In this document: positions 41,372-50,898 of the stretch, piece by piece
Position numbering within the stretch: the first letter of the stretch is position 1
How the letters are laid out: every line of letters starts with the position of its first letter
NCBI RefSeq assembly: GCF_000621625.1
Contig: NZ_JHXV01000007.1
Span: 1-64,000, forward strand
Direction: 5' to 3'
Source: Crocinitomix catalasitica ATCC 23190
GTDB lineage: Bacteria; Bacteroidota; Bacteroidia; Flavobacteriales_D; Crocinitomicaceae
DNA length: 64,000 nucleotides
Program-made: the position numbers and the translations under genes
The notes under the pieces: model-generated
Told to the model about the DNA's origin: nothing
Seen by the model: the letters and a program-made list of their open reading frames with translations, nothing else
The model's database searches: none

Positions 41372-41959
41372 ATGAAAACGGTAGGAATTAAATTAGTTTT
41401 TTTGGCTGTAATTGCCATGACAATGCAAAGTTGTTTTAGATCAGTTTCTAGAGTAGATCCTTCAGAGGAGATTGATATTAGTGGGAAATGGAATGATGTG
41501 GATTCGAAATTAACTGCAGAAGCAATGGTAGAACAGGTGTTGTCTGAAGTTTGGTTAAAAAATCATATGACACAAGTAAAAGAGAAGCCGGTCGTAATTG
41601 TTGGTTTTGTTAAGAATAAAAGTCATGAGCATATTGATGCAGAAACTTTTATGAAAGATATTGAAAAGAGTTTTATTACTTCTCAAAAAGTGAGATTGGT
41701 GCAAGGTGGTGAAAAACGTGAAGCTATTCGTGGCGAACGTGCAGATCAACAAGATAATGCATCTGTATCAACAATGAAGAAGTGGGGTCTTGAAGTTGGA
41801 GCGGACTACATGATGCAAGGATCAATCAATTCGATTGTGGATGCATTGGACAGAAAGAAAGTAGTTTATTACCAAATTGACCTGGAGTTAACCAATATGC
41901 AAACGAATGAAATTGTTTGGATCGGTGACAAAAAGATTAAAAAATTCGTTAAAAATTAA
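41372..41959 (+). CDS. LpoB-like penicillin-binding-protein activator lipoprotein
   Basis: A 195-residue lipoprotein (lipobox MQSC, Cys21). The domain from about 35 to 190 matches the LpoB family: VVIVGFVKNKSHEHIDAETF, FITSQKVRLVQGGEKRE, WGLEVGADYMMQGSINSIVD and the final EIVWIGDKKIKKF. LpoB reaches through the periplasm to activate PBP1B in enterics. Bacteroidota homologues are inferred to act similarly. The neighbours are a secreted small protein and a TPR lipoprotein. Confidence 0.87.
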   Translation: MKTVGIKLVFLAVIAMTMQSCFRSVSRVDPSEEIDISGKWNDVDSKLTAEAMVEQVLSEVWLKNHMTQVKEKPVVIVGFVKNKSHEHIDAETFMKDIEKSFITSQKVRLVQGGEKREAIRGERADQQDNASVSTMKKWGLEVGADYMMQGSINSIVDALDRKKVVYYQIDLELTNMQTNEIVWIGDKKIKKFVKN

Positions 41960-42040
41960 TTCTTAAAACGAACTTTATTAGAGCAATGCGTCGAATCGAG
42001 TATTCACGCATTGCTCCAACCAAATCCCTAATTTAATCAC

Positions 42041-43375
42041 ATGTTTCGCAATAGATTAACATATCATTTCTTGATTGTTCTGGTCGGACTTTTCGTTATG
42101 GGTTGTGCAACTTATTACGATAAGACTTCTTCTGCAGAACGTGCTTTACTGAGCGGTGATTATAAAAATGCGCAATCGGTAATTGAAAAGAACAAGTATT
42201 TAAGTAAAAGGCGTAACAGCTTATTGTATTACCTTGAAATGGGTCGCTTAAGTAATTTAAGAGGCGAATTCGAACAGAGTAATGTTTATTTGAATAAGGC
42301 TGATGATATGATGGGAATGTATCGTAACATATTTGAAATGACGGTTGGTGCTACAGTTAATCAATCAATTCAACCTTATAAAACTTCCCCAAACGAGGAG
42401 ATTTTAGTTCATTATTATAAAGCATTGAATTATTTGCAATTGGGCAATGTTGAGGAGGCGCTTGTTGAAGCAAGGAGATTAGATTTAACAGCTGCCCAAA
42501 ATGACGCTGATGTCAATTCGAAAGAAAAGAAATATGGCAAAGATCCGTTAGGGATGATCATGATGGGCATGTTATATGAAATGGATAATGATTATAACAA
42601 TGCATTTATTGCATATAGGAATGCGAAGGAAATTTATTTGAATGATGAGACGGGTTTGTTTAAAGGAAACATTCCAGGTTTTTTGGAGCAAGATATTTCT
42701 AGAACGGGGGCCTATGCTAGAATGACTGTGGATAATCCGGTTCCTTATCCAGATGTAACGAATGGCGAAGCAATAATTTTTTGGGAGAATGGTCTGGCAC
42801 CAATTAAGGATGAGAATAATTTATTCTTTTCATTGGTGAAAATAAATGGTGTCTATTTCTTTCAATCAGGGGATATAATTATTCCAGTTGACTATAATTT
42901 TGAGCAGGACAATCCGAATTTCAAAGCAAGTGATATTGGACTGGTTCGTGTGGCTTCAGCATTCTTGATTCCTCGACCGATTCCGAATATTCAATTAAAA
43001 ATGCAGGCGAATGGTCAGACAGAAAGAATGGCTTTGGTTGCTGATATTACGGCAATCGCATTACAATATGAAAAGGATAATTATTTAAAAGAATTAGGAA
43101 AGAACTTATTGAGATTAACATTGAAAAAAGTGTCTGAATTGGCCTTGGCTAAGGAGAATGAATATGCGGGAGCAGCACTTGGAATAGTGAATGTGGCGAC
43201 GGAAAAAGCAGATACGAGAAATTGGCAAACATTACCGGGTCAAATTCATTATACGCGCATTCCTTTAAAGGAAGGTGAGAATAAAATAACGTTGGAATTT
43301 AGTAATGGTCAATCTTATGAATTTATATTTAATGGGAACGGTCAAACTTACTTTAAAAATGTGGTAACTTTTTAG
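42041..43375 (+). CDS. lipoprotein with TPR-like repeats, COG3014-type
   Basis: A 444-residue lipoprotein (lipobox FVMGC, Cys22). Helical repeats cover about 30-215 (ERALLSGDYKNAQSVIEKNK, YLEMGRLSNLRGEFEQSNVY, YYKALNYLQLGNVEEALVEA). A beta-rich C-terminal half ends with GQIHYTRIPLKEGENKITLE. This layout matches COG3014 proteins, which often accompany LpoB-like genes. Role unknown, probably at the cell envelope with LpoB. A bidirectional terminator follows. Confidence 0.82.
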   Translation: MFRNRLTYHFLIVLVGLFVMGCATYYDKTSSAERALLSGDYKNAQSVIEKNKYLSKRRNSLLYYLEMGRLSNLRGEFEQSNVYLNKADDMMGMYRNIFEMTVGATVNQSIQPYKTSPNEEILVHYYKALNYLQLGNVEEALVEARRLDLTAAQNDADVNSKEKKYGKDPLGMIMMGMLYEMDNDYNNAFIAYRNAKEIYLNDETGLFKGNIPGFLEQDISRTGAYARMTVDNPVPYPDVTNGEAIIFWENGLAPIKDENNLFFSLVKINGVYFFQSGDIIIPVDYNFEQDNPNFKASDIGLVRVASAFLIPRPIPNIQLKMQANGQTERMALVADITAIALQYEKDNYLKELGKNLLRLTLKKVSELALAKENEYAGAALGIVNVATEKADTRNWQTLPGQIHYTRIPLKEGENKITLEFSNGQSYEFIFNGNGQTYFKNVVTF

Positions 43376-43398
43376 ACAGATTATATATAAAAGCATAA

Positions 43399-43440
43399 AA
43401 AAAACGAGTCCTTTACAAATTGTAAATGGACTCGTTTTTA
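43399..43440. terminator. bidirectional intrinsic terminator
   Basis: AAAACGAGTCC / GGACTCGTTTT, with a further inner pair TTTACAA / TTGTAAA, is flanked by an A-run on the left and T's on the right. It separates the LpoB cluster from the convergent SDR gene. Confidence 0.88.
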
Positions 43441-43453
43441 GTTTGATAACATT

Positions 43454-44512
43454 TTATTTTTTACCGGTAATCACTTTTTCGTCTACTAAATGTTGGAAGA
43501 AATCAGTAATTGTTTCTGTCATTGGGCGGTAATTCATTCCCAATTCTTTTATACTCTTTGAATTGTCTGCTTTAAAAGGATAGCCGATATTTTTGGCAAC
43601 CGTTTTACGTGTCATGCCTTGAGAAGGTCCTGCTAACCATACCAAAAATTTTGGTAGTTTTTTAGATGGTAATGGATAACTTGGGAATGTCTTGCTAAGT
43701 TTTTCAGCTAAGCCCAAAAAGCTGGTGTTTTCTGCTGAAATGATATGTCTTCCCTGTGCTGCAGGAATAAAGCCAGCGTTATAATGAGCGGTTGCGAGGT
43801 CACGAACATCAACAGCGCCAATTTGGTAATCTGGAGCCCCCATTTTCATGTCTCCATTCCCTAACATTTTCATGATCGAGAAAGTCTCTGACGTTGCATG
43901 AGGATTGATTCCCGGTCCTACAACCAAAGATGGGTTAATCGTAACAAGATCCCATTGACTTTGATCTCCTGCTAATTTCCAAGCTTCTTTCTCCGCTACA
44001 GTTTTCGAGTACGAATAAGGTTGGTGTGTTAGCGACGAACTCGTATTCCATATATTCTCAGTCATTGTTTGGTTCGGCATGCTTAAAACATCTTTATTGT
44101 CACCGTAAATCGCCGCACAACTGCTGGTTAAAACAACTCGTTTCACGGTGCCAGATTTTGATGCAGCGTTCAAGACATTACGGGTTCCTTTTAATGCGGG
44201 ATCGACCAAATCTTTTTGTGCATCTTTCACACCTAAACTAAATGGAGATGCTGTATGAAATACTAATTCACAACCTGCTGCAGCTTCGTCATAAGATCCT
44301 TCAGCCAACAAGTCTGCTTTAAAATATTTTATTTGGCCAGAAGATTTTTCTGCAATGGCATCTAAATATTTGGTTTTGTTTTTATCGTTGGGATTTCGAA
44401 CTGCAGCATGCACAGTTAATCCTTCGTTCAATAGTTTTTCAACTAATCTACCTGCTACATAACCGGTAGCACCAGTTACCATTACTGGTTTAGATTTATC
44501 TATTTCTCTCAT
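43454..44512 (-). CDS. extended SDR reductase (dihydroflavonol-4-reductase-like)
   Basis: A 352-residue NAD(P)-dependent oxidoreductase. The nucleotide-binding motif is TGATGYVAGRLVEKLL. The catalytic Tyr/Lys pair is in YSYSKTVAEKEAW. The catalytic Ser is in VVLTSSCAAIYG, and DVRDLATAHYNAG is a conserved extended-SDR segment. This is the DFR/cinnamoyl-CoA reductase-like branch; the bacterial substrate is unknown. It follows a TetR gene by 21 bp and is probably controlled by it. Confidence 0.9.
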   Translation of the reverse strand: MREIDKSKPVMVTGATGYVAGRLVEKLLNEGLTVHAAVRNPNDKNKTKYLDAIAEKSSGQIKYFKADLLAEGSYDEAAAGCELVFHTASPFSLGVKDAQKDLVDPALKGTRNVLNAASKSGTVKRVVLTSSCAAIYGDNKDVLSMPNQTMTENIWNTSSSLTHQPYSYSKTVAEKEAWKLAGDQSQWDLVTINPSLVVGPGINPHATSETFSIMKMLGNGDMKMGAPDYQIGAVDVRDLATAHYNAGFIPAAQGRHIISAENTSFLGLAEKLSKTFPSYPLPSKKLPKFLVWLAGPSQGMTRKTVAKNIGYPFKADNSKSIKELGMNYRPMTETITDFFQHLVDEKVITGKK

Positions 44513-44533
44513 AATGTATTTAGGTCTTATGTA

Positions 44534-45058
44534 CTATAAATTGTATTTCTGTTTTAGGCTTTCTAAAATCAGTTTTAGGTCAGTTTGTTTGTCTTTTAAT
44601 AAAATATGTGTTGCTGCTCCATCTAAGAAAAGCAAGAGTAGTTTTGCTTCTGTTGCTGGATCAGCATAACCTAAAGTCTTAAAAGCTTTGCTTGCTAATT
44701 CTTCTAATACTTTTGTTGCATCCGTATTGTATTCTTTTTTCTGCCATTTTAAAGCGTATAATAGTCGCCAAAAAGCATGTTCCTTTTTTTTAATTTTAAA
44801 AGGAATTTCTATAATATAGGTTAGCATCAATTTCGGGTCCTCTAATTCGAATATTGGTGCAATATAATTTGCGATTTTATTCCCTCCTTCACTTAATATT
44901 GCACTTAAAAGGCCTTCTTTATTTTGAAAATGTCTAAAAATTAAGCCTTCTGAAACACCTGCCTCAATAGCAATATTTTTAGTTGAGGTTGCGTCATATC
45001 CGTTGTCTGCAAAGAGCTGTAGCGCAACATTTAGAATTGATTTTTGTTTTACCGTCAT
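44534..45058 (-). CDS. TetR/AcrR-family regulator of the SDR operon
   Basis: A 174-residue regulator. The HTH at about 3-48 is KQKSILNVALQLFADNGYDA then TSTKNIAIEAGVSEGLIFRH and FQNKEGLL. The rest is a helical ligand domain without a recognised subfamily. It is first gene of the TetR-SDR pair. A palindromic operator (45060-45077) and a textbook promoter lie directly upstream, so it very likely represses its own operon. Confidence 0.9.
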   Translation of the reverse strand: MTVKQKSILNVALQLFADNGYDATSTKNIAIEAGVSEGLIFRHFQNKEGLLSAILSEGGNKIANYIAPIFELEDPKLMLTYIIEIPFKIKKKEHAFWRLLYALKWQKKEYNTDATKVLEELASKAFKTLGYADPATEAKLLLLFLDGAATHILLKDKQTDLKLILESLKQKYNL

Positions 45059-45059
45059 A

Positions 45060-45077
45060 TAAGTGAGTAATCACTTA
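45060..45077. promoter_or_regulatory. palindromic TetR operator
   Basis: TAAGTGA-GTAA-TCACTTA is a perfect 7-bp inverted repeat. It lies between the -7 box and the TetR-gene ATG and would cover the transcription start. Confidence 0.75.
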
Positions 45078-45108
45078 CAAATGTAATGATAAATAATTTA
45101 AAGTCAAA
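45078..45108 (-). promoter_or_regulatory. consensus Bacteroidota promoter of the TetR-SDR operon
   Basis: Minus-strand TTTG (45105-45108), 19-bp spacer, TACATTTG (45078-45085). This is an exact fit to TTTG-N19-TAnnTTTG. Confidence 0.8.
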
Positions 45109-45163
45109 ATTAAAAGCAACCCCATAAAATTTCAGTGTGTCTTAATGGTATAAAACTTACACT

Positions 45164-47377
45164 ATGAAAAAACTACAATTTTTATTACTCGGACTGTTGG
45201 GAATAGTCCATATAAATTATTCACAAGAATCCATTTGTGCAGATTTAACAGATGAGGTATCCTGGCCTGAAGCTGTATATATGTATGATGATATCATAGG
45301 AGATTGGGATGGGGATGATTTATCATTTTCTGTTAGTGATCCAGGTATAGGAGATGGGGGGATTGGTTTAAATGCATACGAACCGGGGCTCTATGGCTGG
45401 AATGCACAAGTCGATTTTGAATTTTCTGGTGAAAACCAACTAGTAAATTATACTGTTTATGGATGGTTAGAGTCTTCAGAATGGGGATTTAGTATTAATG
45501 GCTCAGCAATGATTCCAATTAATTCTGTTTTTCCGATGACTGTTGACGGGGTTGTAATCGATTTGGATGAATCTGCACCAGATTTTGATTCATGGGACGT
45601 CTCTTATTTAAGATTTGAAGGTGAAATTGATGATATAGGAATTATTTTATTTGAGTCGGGAATTACATTTTTATGTGCAACTGACATCCCAGATGAGCCT
45701 TTGGCTGAAGGTTGTGAAGATTTCACTTTGGATACATGGGGAGAGGCTACTTATGAGTCCGGAGATATTGCAGGAACCTGGGGTGAAGATGATTTGTCGA
45801 TTTCTATTAGCGATCCTGGATTAGGTGGTGTTTGGGCAGGATTAAACGCATTCGAGCCAGGTTTTTATGGTGTGGATGCACAAGTTGATTTTGAAATGAC
45901 AGGAGATAATCAAAGCATTTCAATAGAAGTATTTGGTTGGTTTGTATCAGACGAATGGGGTTTTACAATTAATGGCTCTCCATTTTACCCAATAAATTCA
46001 TCATTTCCAATGACAGTTGATGGTGTTGTAATTGATTTGGATGATTCAGCTCCTGGTTTTGATTCTTGGGATGCGGCTTATTTAATATTTGAAGGTGAAA
46101 TAGATGAAATTGGTATTGTTTTATTCGAATCAGGAATTACAGGTATTTGTAAAACAGATTTGCGTGATGTTATGCCAGAAGGTTGTGAGGATTTCACGTT
46201 AGATACATGGGAAGAAGCTACTTTCGAAGCTGGTGATATTGCAGGAACTTGGAGTGAAGATGACTTGTCAATTTCAATTAATGATGCTGGCTTAGGTGAT
46301 TTGTGGTGTGGACTGAATAGTGATGTTCGAGGTTTTTATGGAGGAGATGTAGAAGTTGGGTTTGAAATGACAGGTGAAAATCAAATTGTTTCGGTTGAAG
46401 TTTATGGTTGGATGGATGCTGACGATTGGGGCTTTACAATTAATGGCTCTCCATTTTATCCAATTAATTCTTCATTCCCAATGACAGTTGATGGTGTTGT
46501 AATTGATTTGGATGATTCAGCTCCTGGTTTTGATTCGTGGGATGCTGCTTATTTGACATTCGAAGGTGAAATTGACAACATTGGTATTGTTTTATTCGAA
46601 TCTGGCATTACAAGTATTTGTAGAACGATATTACCTGTTGAACCTGAACCAATGATGTGTGAAGATTTTACATTAGACGCATGGGCACCAAGTATGTTAG
46701 AAAATGGAGTAGTGGGTACATGGGGCGAGGATGATTTATCAATCACTTTAAGTGACGAAATTGATGATATTGCGCCTTATGTTGGTATCAACCAAATGAG
46801 TCAACCAGGATTTTATGGTAGCAACGGTGTTTTAAGCTTTGCTATGTCAGGTGAATCACAAATTGCAACATTCGAAATTTATGCAATGGAAGCACAATTG
46901 GCTTATATGGGATTCGCTATTAACGGCGGTAGTTTTACTTATCTTGATGGCGCTTTTCCAATGACAATTGAAGGGGTTACTATAGATTTAGATGAAAGTG
47001 CTACAGATTTTGATATGTATAATGGTTACTACCTTACTTTCGAAGGTGAGCTAAGTGAAATTAGTCTTTCATTGTTCGAATCTGGAATTAAAAGTATTTG
47101 TTCGGAAGAATCCGGAGAATTAGGGATAAAGAATGAGGTTATCAATAGACTTGAGGTTTACCCGAACCCAAGTCATGATATTGTTAATATTAATGCTGAC
47201 CAATCTATTCAATCAATTCAGGTTTACAATATGGCTGGCGCATTGATTCTTTCTAAAACTATTGGAGAAACAAATCAATCTATATTGAATGTTTCAGAAT
47301 TAGAGCAAGGTGTTTATTTAATTAAAACTAAATTCAATAACGAATCAGAAGCATTGAGCAAATTCATGAAGAATTAG
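45164..47377 (+). CDS. secreted T9SS protein built of four about 150-residue repeats
   Basis: A 737-residue protein with a signal peptide ending YSQ (1-21). Four repeats lie at about 24-171, 184-329, 341-486 and 499-646. Each begins with a Cys-x-Asp-(Phe/Leu)-T motif and ends with LFESGI followed by a Cys four to six residues later, so each may carry its own disulfide. Every repeat contains an FPMT(V/I)(D/E)GV(V/T)IDLD segment and is very acidic, suggesting calcium binding. A type A T9SS tail follows (LEVYPNPSHDIVNI, ILNVSELEQGVYLIKTKFNN). No known domain is recognised. Probably a surface or released structural protein. Confidence 0.88.
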   Translation: MKKLQFLLLGLLGIVHINYSQESICADLTDEVSWPEAVYMYDDIIGDWDGDDLSFSVSDPGIGDGGIGLNAYEPGLYGWNAQVDFEFSGENQLVNYTVYGWLESSEWGFSINGSAMIPINSVFPMTVDGVVIDLDESAPDFDSWDVSYLRFEGEIDDIGIILFESGITFLCATDIPDEPLAEGCEDFTLDTWGEATYESGDIAGTWGEDDLSISISDPGLGGVWAGLNAFEPGFYGVDAQVDFEMTGDNQSISIEVFGWFVSDEWGFTINGSPFYPINSSFPMTVDGVVIDLDDSAPGFDSWDAAYLIFEGEIDEIGIVLFESGITGICKTDLRDVMPEGCEDFTLDTWEEATFEAGDIAGTWSEDDLSISINDAGLGDLWCGLNSDVRGFYGGDVEVGFEMTGENQIVSVEVYGWMDADDWGFTINGSPFYPINSSFPMTVDGVVIDLDDSAPGFDSWDAAYLTFEGEIDNIGIVLFESGITSICRTILPVEPEPMMCEDFTLDAWAPSMLENGVVGTWGEDDLSITLSDEIDDIAPYVGINQMSQPGFYGSNGVLSFAMSGESQIATFEIYAMEAQLAYMGFAINGGSFTYLDGAFPMTIEGVTIDLDESATDFDMYNGYYLTFEGELSEISLSLFESGIKSICSEESGELGIKNEVINRLEVYPNPSHDIVNINADQSIQSIQVYNMAGALILSKTIGETNQSILNVSELEQGVYLIKTKFNNESEALSKFMKN

Positions 47378-47752
47378 AAGATTACGTATTTAGTTCAAGC
47401 GTCCTATTAAAATATTAATAGGGCGCTTTTTATTTTAAACGATTTGCATCGTGTTTTTGATGTGAATTTTGATGTCTCGATTCAACTTATTTTAGAATTA
47501 AATGCTCTTTTTATTTACGAAACATAAAAGTAATAAGTCTTTTAATACATCTGTTTTTATTGGGGAAGTATTGTCGTGTAATTCATTGTAAAGTACTTGA
47601 TTAATAGTGTTTAGTGTGGTTTAATATTTTAGGTAAAAACGATTCGATTTATACACATAAAACGAGTTGTTAATTTAATAAACACATCATTTAAGGCAAC
47701 CTATTAATTCATTTAAGGGTCTTATATATAACTAATAACAAAACTTATAACT
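47378..47752. other. 375-bp intergenic region between the T9SS paralogues
   Basis: It holds the terminator of the first gene at 47398-47434. The rest is AT-rich (about three quarters A/T), with no ORF, repeat or recognised RNA. The promoter of the second paralogue should lie in its last 100 bp. Confidence 0.6.
47398..47434 (+). terminator. intrinsic terminator of the four-repeat T9SS gene
   Basis: The stem AGCGTCCTATTAA / TTAATAGGGCGCT with a T-run is shared, in diverged form, with the terminator at 49045-49079. Confidence 0.85.
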
Positions 47753-49024
47753 ATGAAAAAGTTAAGACTACTTTTCATTTTATGTTTGCTAGGAATAGTG
47801 AATATAAATTTTGCACAAGAAACGATTTGTGAAGATTTCACAACAGAATTATGGGAGACTTCTACCTTCGAATTTGAAGACACGATTGGAGATTGGAGTG
47901 ATGACGAATTAAATATTGCCATAAGTGATCCTGGATTAGGAGGTGGAGGAGTCGAATTAAATTATTTTCAGACAGGAATTTATGGTTGGAATGCATTAGT
48001 GGATTTTGAATTGTCAGGTGATAATCAGAAAATTGAGATAGAAATTTATGCTTTTGATTATCAATTAGGCCAAATGGGATTCAATGTGAATGGCAGTGCA
48101 ACCTTTTATATGGATGATGTTTTTCCGATGACAATTGGCGGTGTTACTGTTGATGTAGACGAAAGTGCTCCTGATTTTGATGAATGGAGTGGGTATTATT
48201 TAATATTTGATGGTGATATCGATGATATTGCTGTTTTACTATTCGAATCAGGAATAAAAAACATTTGTAAAACTATTGAACTTGAAGAACCAGAACCAAT
48301 GATGTGTGAAGATTTTACATTAGGCGCATGGGCACCAAGTATCTTAGATAATGGAGTAGTGGGCACATGGGGTGAGGATGATTTATCAATCACTTTAAGT
48401 AACGAGATAGATGATATAGCACCTTATGTTGGTATCAACCAAATGAGTCAACCTGGATTTTATGGAAGCTATGGCGTATTAGGCTTTGCCATGTCTGGTG
48501 AATCACAAATAGCGACATTTGAAATTTATGCAATGGAAGCGCAATTATCTCAGATGGGGTTCGCTATTAATGGAGGTAGTTTTGCTTATCTTAATGGCGC
48601 TTTCCCAATGACAATTGAAGGCGTTATCATTGAATTAGATGAAAGTGCTGCAGATTTTGATATGTTTAATGGTTACTATCTTACTTTTAAAGGTGAGCTA
48701 AGTGAAATTAGTATTTCATTGTTCGAATCTGGAATTAAAAGCCTTTGTTCGGAACTTGCAGTTGATTTGAGTATTAAAAAAGAGGTTATCAATAAATTAG
48801 CGGTTTACCCGAACCCAAGTCATGATATTGTTAATATTAATGCTGACCAATCTATTCAATCAATTCAGGTCTACAATATGGCTGGCGCATTAATTCTTTC
48901 TAAAACTATTGGAGAAACAAATCAAACTATATTGAATGTTTCGGAATTAGAGCAAGGTGTTTATTTAATTGAAACGCAGTTTGACAATTCAGTATCTGCT
49001 ATAAACAGATTCGTTAAGAATTAA
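47753..49024 (+). CDS. secreted T9SS protein with two of the same repeats (paralogue)
   Basis: A 423-residue paralogue of the preceding protein. The signal peptide ends FAQ (1-22). Two repeats at about 25-174 and 186-332 start with Cys-Glu-Asp-Phe-Thr and end with LFESGIK and a Cys. A type A T9SS tail follows (LAVYPNPSHDIVNI). The second repeat plus tail is almost identical to the end of the upstream gene: the tail DNA at 48810-48975 matches 47160-47325 with only a handful of differences, while the first repeats differ clearly. That pattern indicates recent duplication or gene conversion of the 3' half. Confidence 0.88.
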   Translation: MKKLRLLFILCLLGIVNINFAQETICEDFTTELWETSTFEFEDTIGDWSDDELNIAISDPGLGGGGVELNYFQTGIYGWNALVDFELSGDNQKIEIEIYAFDYQLGQMGFNVNGSATFYMDDVFPMTIGGVTVDVDESAPDFDEWSGYYLIFDGDIDDIAVLLFESGIKNICKTIELEEPEPMMCEDFTLGAWAPSILDNGVVGTWGEDDLSITLSNEIDDIAPYVGINQMSQPGFYGSYGVLGFAMSGESQIATFEIYAMEAQLSQMGFAINGGSFAYLNGAFPMTIEGVIIELDESAADFDMFNGYYLTFKGELSEISISLFESGIKSLCSELAVDLSIKKEVINKLAVYPNPSHDIVNINADQSIQSIQVYNMAGALILSKTIGETNQTILNVSELEQGVYLIETQFDNSVSAINRFVKN

Positions 49025-49044
49025 AAAATAGAATATTATTTTCA

Positions 49045-49079
49045 AAGCGTCCTATTGAGAAATCGATAGGGCGCTTTTT
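49045..49079 (+). terminator. intrinsic terminator of the two-repeat T9SS gene
   Basis: The stem AAAGCGTCCTAT / ATAGGGCGCTTT is followed by T's. It resembles the terminator of the upstream paralogue, so the duplication included it. Confidence 0.85.
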
Positions 49080-49179
49080 GTTATAAGGATCGTCATTCTT
49101 GAATTCGAGGCAGCGTTCTACCATCTAACACCACTTACGCATAAAGCTACTGTGGTTAAGAAGCGCAGCGTTCTAAAAT

Positions 49180-50898
49180 CTAAAAACGAATATCCTTAAT
49201 CATCAATTGCAAAGATGAGCTACCATTCCAGTGATTTTCTTCAATGGTATAAACAATGTCAAAAGGTTCATTTTGAATGCGACTATATAGATGTCCAAAA
49301 TTAAAAGCAATGGCATTAATTTTAATCTCGGGGAAATCATCTTGAAAAAGGTTGAGCTTCACATGTACATCTTTCAATAATCTAGAAAAGCCGGTGTCCT
49401 TAACATTGTAAGAAATGAAAACAGGTGCCATATTATCGGGACCAAAAGGAGCCAATTGTTTTAAAACACGATAGAATTTTGGAATGCCTTTCGTTTGGCT
49501 ACCGAAAATATCTCTAAACTCTAATGGCATATCTATTTCAAGTTGAGGAACAAGCATTTCCTTATCAATCCATTTCTGTGCAATTTGATCAAAACTATTT
49601 TGAAAATCTTCAACATTCTCTAACGGCAAACTCATTCCCGCAGCAAAAGTATGCCCACCAAATTGAGTCAATAAATGAGAACATTCTTCAATCGCATCAT
49701 AAAGGTTGAACCCTTTTATGCTTCTAGCAGATCCTACAGCTACCCCGTTCGATTCAGTCAAAACAACCGTCGGTCTATAATGTTGCTCAATTAAACGTGA
49801 TGCTACAATGCCAACTACACCTTTGTGCCAATCATTCTTGAACACTACAGTCGATTTTTTATTGCTGTAATTTTGGTCTTTATCTATTAAATCAAGCGCC
49901 TCTTTAGTTATTGCTTTGTCTAAACCTTTTCGGGTTTCGTTTTGCTCATTGATTAATTTTCCAATAACGTCAACTTCGGTTAAGTTTTTACCCAATAATA
50001 ATTCAACAGCATCATTGCCTGATTTAATTCTACCTGCCGCATTAATTCGAGGCGCCAAGGTGAATACAACATCCATCACGCTTAATTCGCCCGTTTTATT
50101 CGCTAGTTGAAGCAGTTTTTTAAACCCAATTCGAGGTTTTGTATTGAGCACTTTCAATCCCATCGAAGCAAGGGTACGGTTCTCCCCATTCATAGAAACT
50201 AAATCGGCACCAATACTCACAACAAGTAAGTCCATTAATGGCAATAAATGATCGAACGGTTGTTCTCTATTTTTAGACAAGGCATGCACCAATTTGAATC
50301 CTATGCCGCATCCTGATAATTCTTGAAAAGGATAAGAACATTCGTTTTGTTTTGGATTCAATAAAATTGCATCTGGTAGTTCTTTTCCAGGATTGTGATG
50401 ATCACAAACAATGAAATCTACACCGTTTTCTTTGGCATAAGCAATCTGTTTAAGTGCTTTGGTTCCACAATCTAATGCAATAATTAAACTAAAACTATTG
50501 TCAATTGCGAAATCAACGCCTTGCATTGAAATTCCGTATCCTTCCGAATATCTGTCTGGGATATAATAACCTATCTGATCATATTCTTCAATCAAATATT
50601 CATAGACTAATGCAACAGCAGTTGTGCCATCAACATCATAATCTCCATAGATTAGAATATTTTCATTTGAAGCAATGGCCTTTTCAATTCGATTGACAGC
50701 ATGCCCCATATTTAACATTAAAAAAGGGTCAAGAATATTTTTTTTATCTGGCCTGAAGAATGCTTTGGCACGATCAAAAGTATAGATATTTCTTTGACCT
50801 AAAAGATTTGCAATTGGACGGGTAACACCAACTTCTTCAATTAGTTGAGCAATGGTGTCGGTTGGGGCATCCTTTTTTATTGTCCATTTATATTCCAT
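49180..50898 (-). CDS. recJ: single-stranded-DNA-specific exonuclease RecJ
   Basis: A 572-residue 5'-3' ssDNA exonuclease of recombination and mismatch repair. DHH-family motifs are present: YGDYDVDGTTAVAL, ALDCGT, VCDHHNPGKELPDA, and the DHHA1 segment with SARSIKGFNLYDAIEE and FGGHTFAAGMSLP. The C-terminal OB-fold (about 460-572) is intact. It is transcribed alone, convergent with the T9SS genes. Confidence 0.95.
   Translation of the reverse strand: MEYKWTIKKDAPTDTIAQLIEEVGVTRPIANLLGQRNIYTFDRAKAFFRPDKKNILDPFLMLNMGHAVNRIEKAIASNENILIYGDYDVDGTTAVALVYEYLIEEYDQIGYYIPDRYSEGYGISMQGVDFAIDNSFSLIIALDCGTKALKQIAYAKENGVDFIVCDHHNPGKELPDAILLNPKQNECSYPFQELSGCGIGFKLVHALSKNREQPFDHLLPLMDLLVVSIGADLVSMNGENRTLASMGLKVLNTKPRIGFKKLLQLANKTGELSVMDVVFTLAPRINAAGRIKSGNDAVELLLGKNLTEVDVIGKLINEQNETRKGLDKAITKEALDLIDKDQNYSNKKSTVVFKNDWHKGVVGIVASRLIEQHYRPTVVLTESNGVAVGSARSIKGFNLYDAIEECSHLLTQFGGHTFAAGMSLPLENVEDFQNSFDQIAQKWIDKEMLVPQLEIDMPLEFRDIFGSQTKGIPKFYRVLKQLAPFGPDNMAPVFISYNVKDTGFSRLLKDVHVKLNLFQDDFPEIKINAIAFNFGHLYSRIQNEPFDIVYTIEENHWNGSSSLQLMIKDIRF

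Noticed and set aside
49105-49180. Repeated word AGCGTTCTA..ATCTAA between the T9SS paralogue and recJ
   Set aside because: Two short partial copies only, the second ending at the recJ stop. Too little to define an element.
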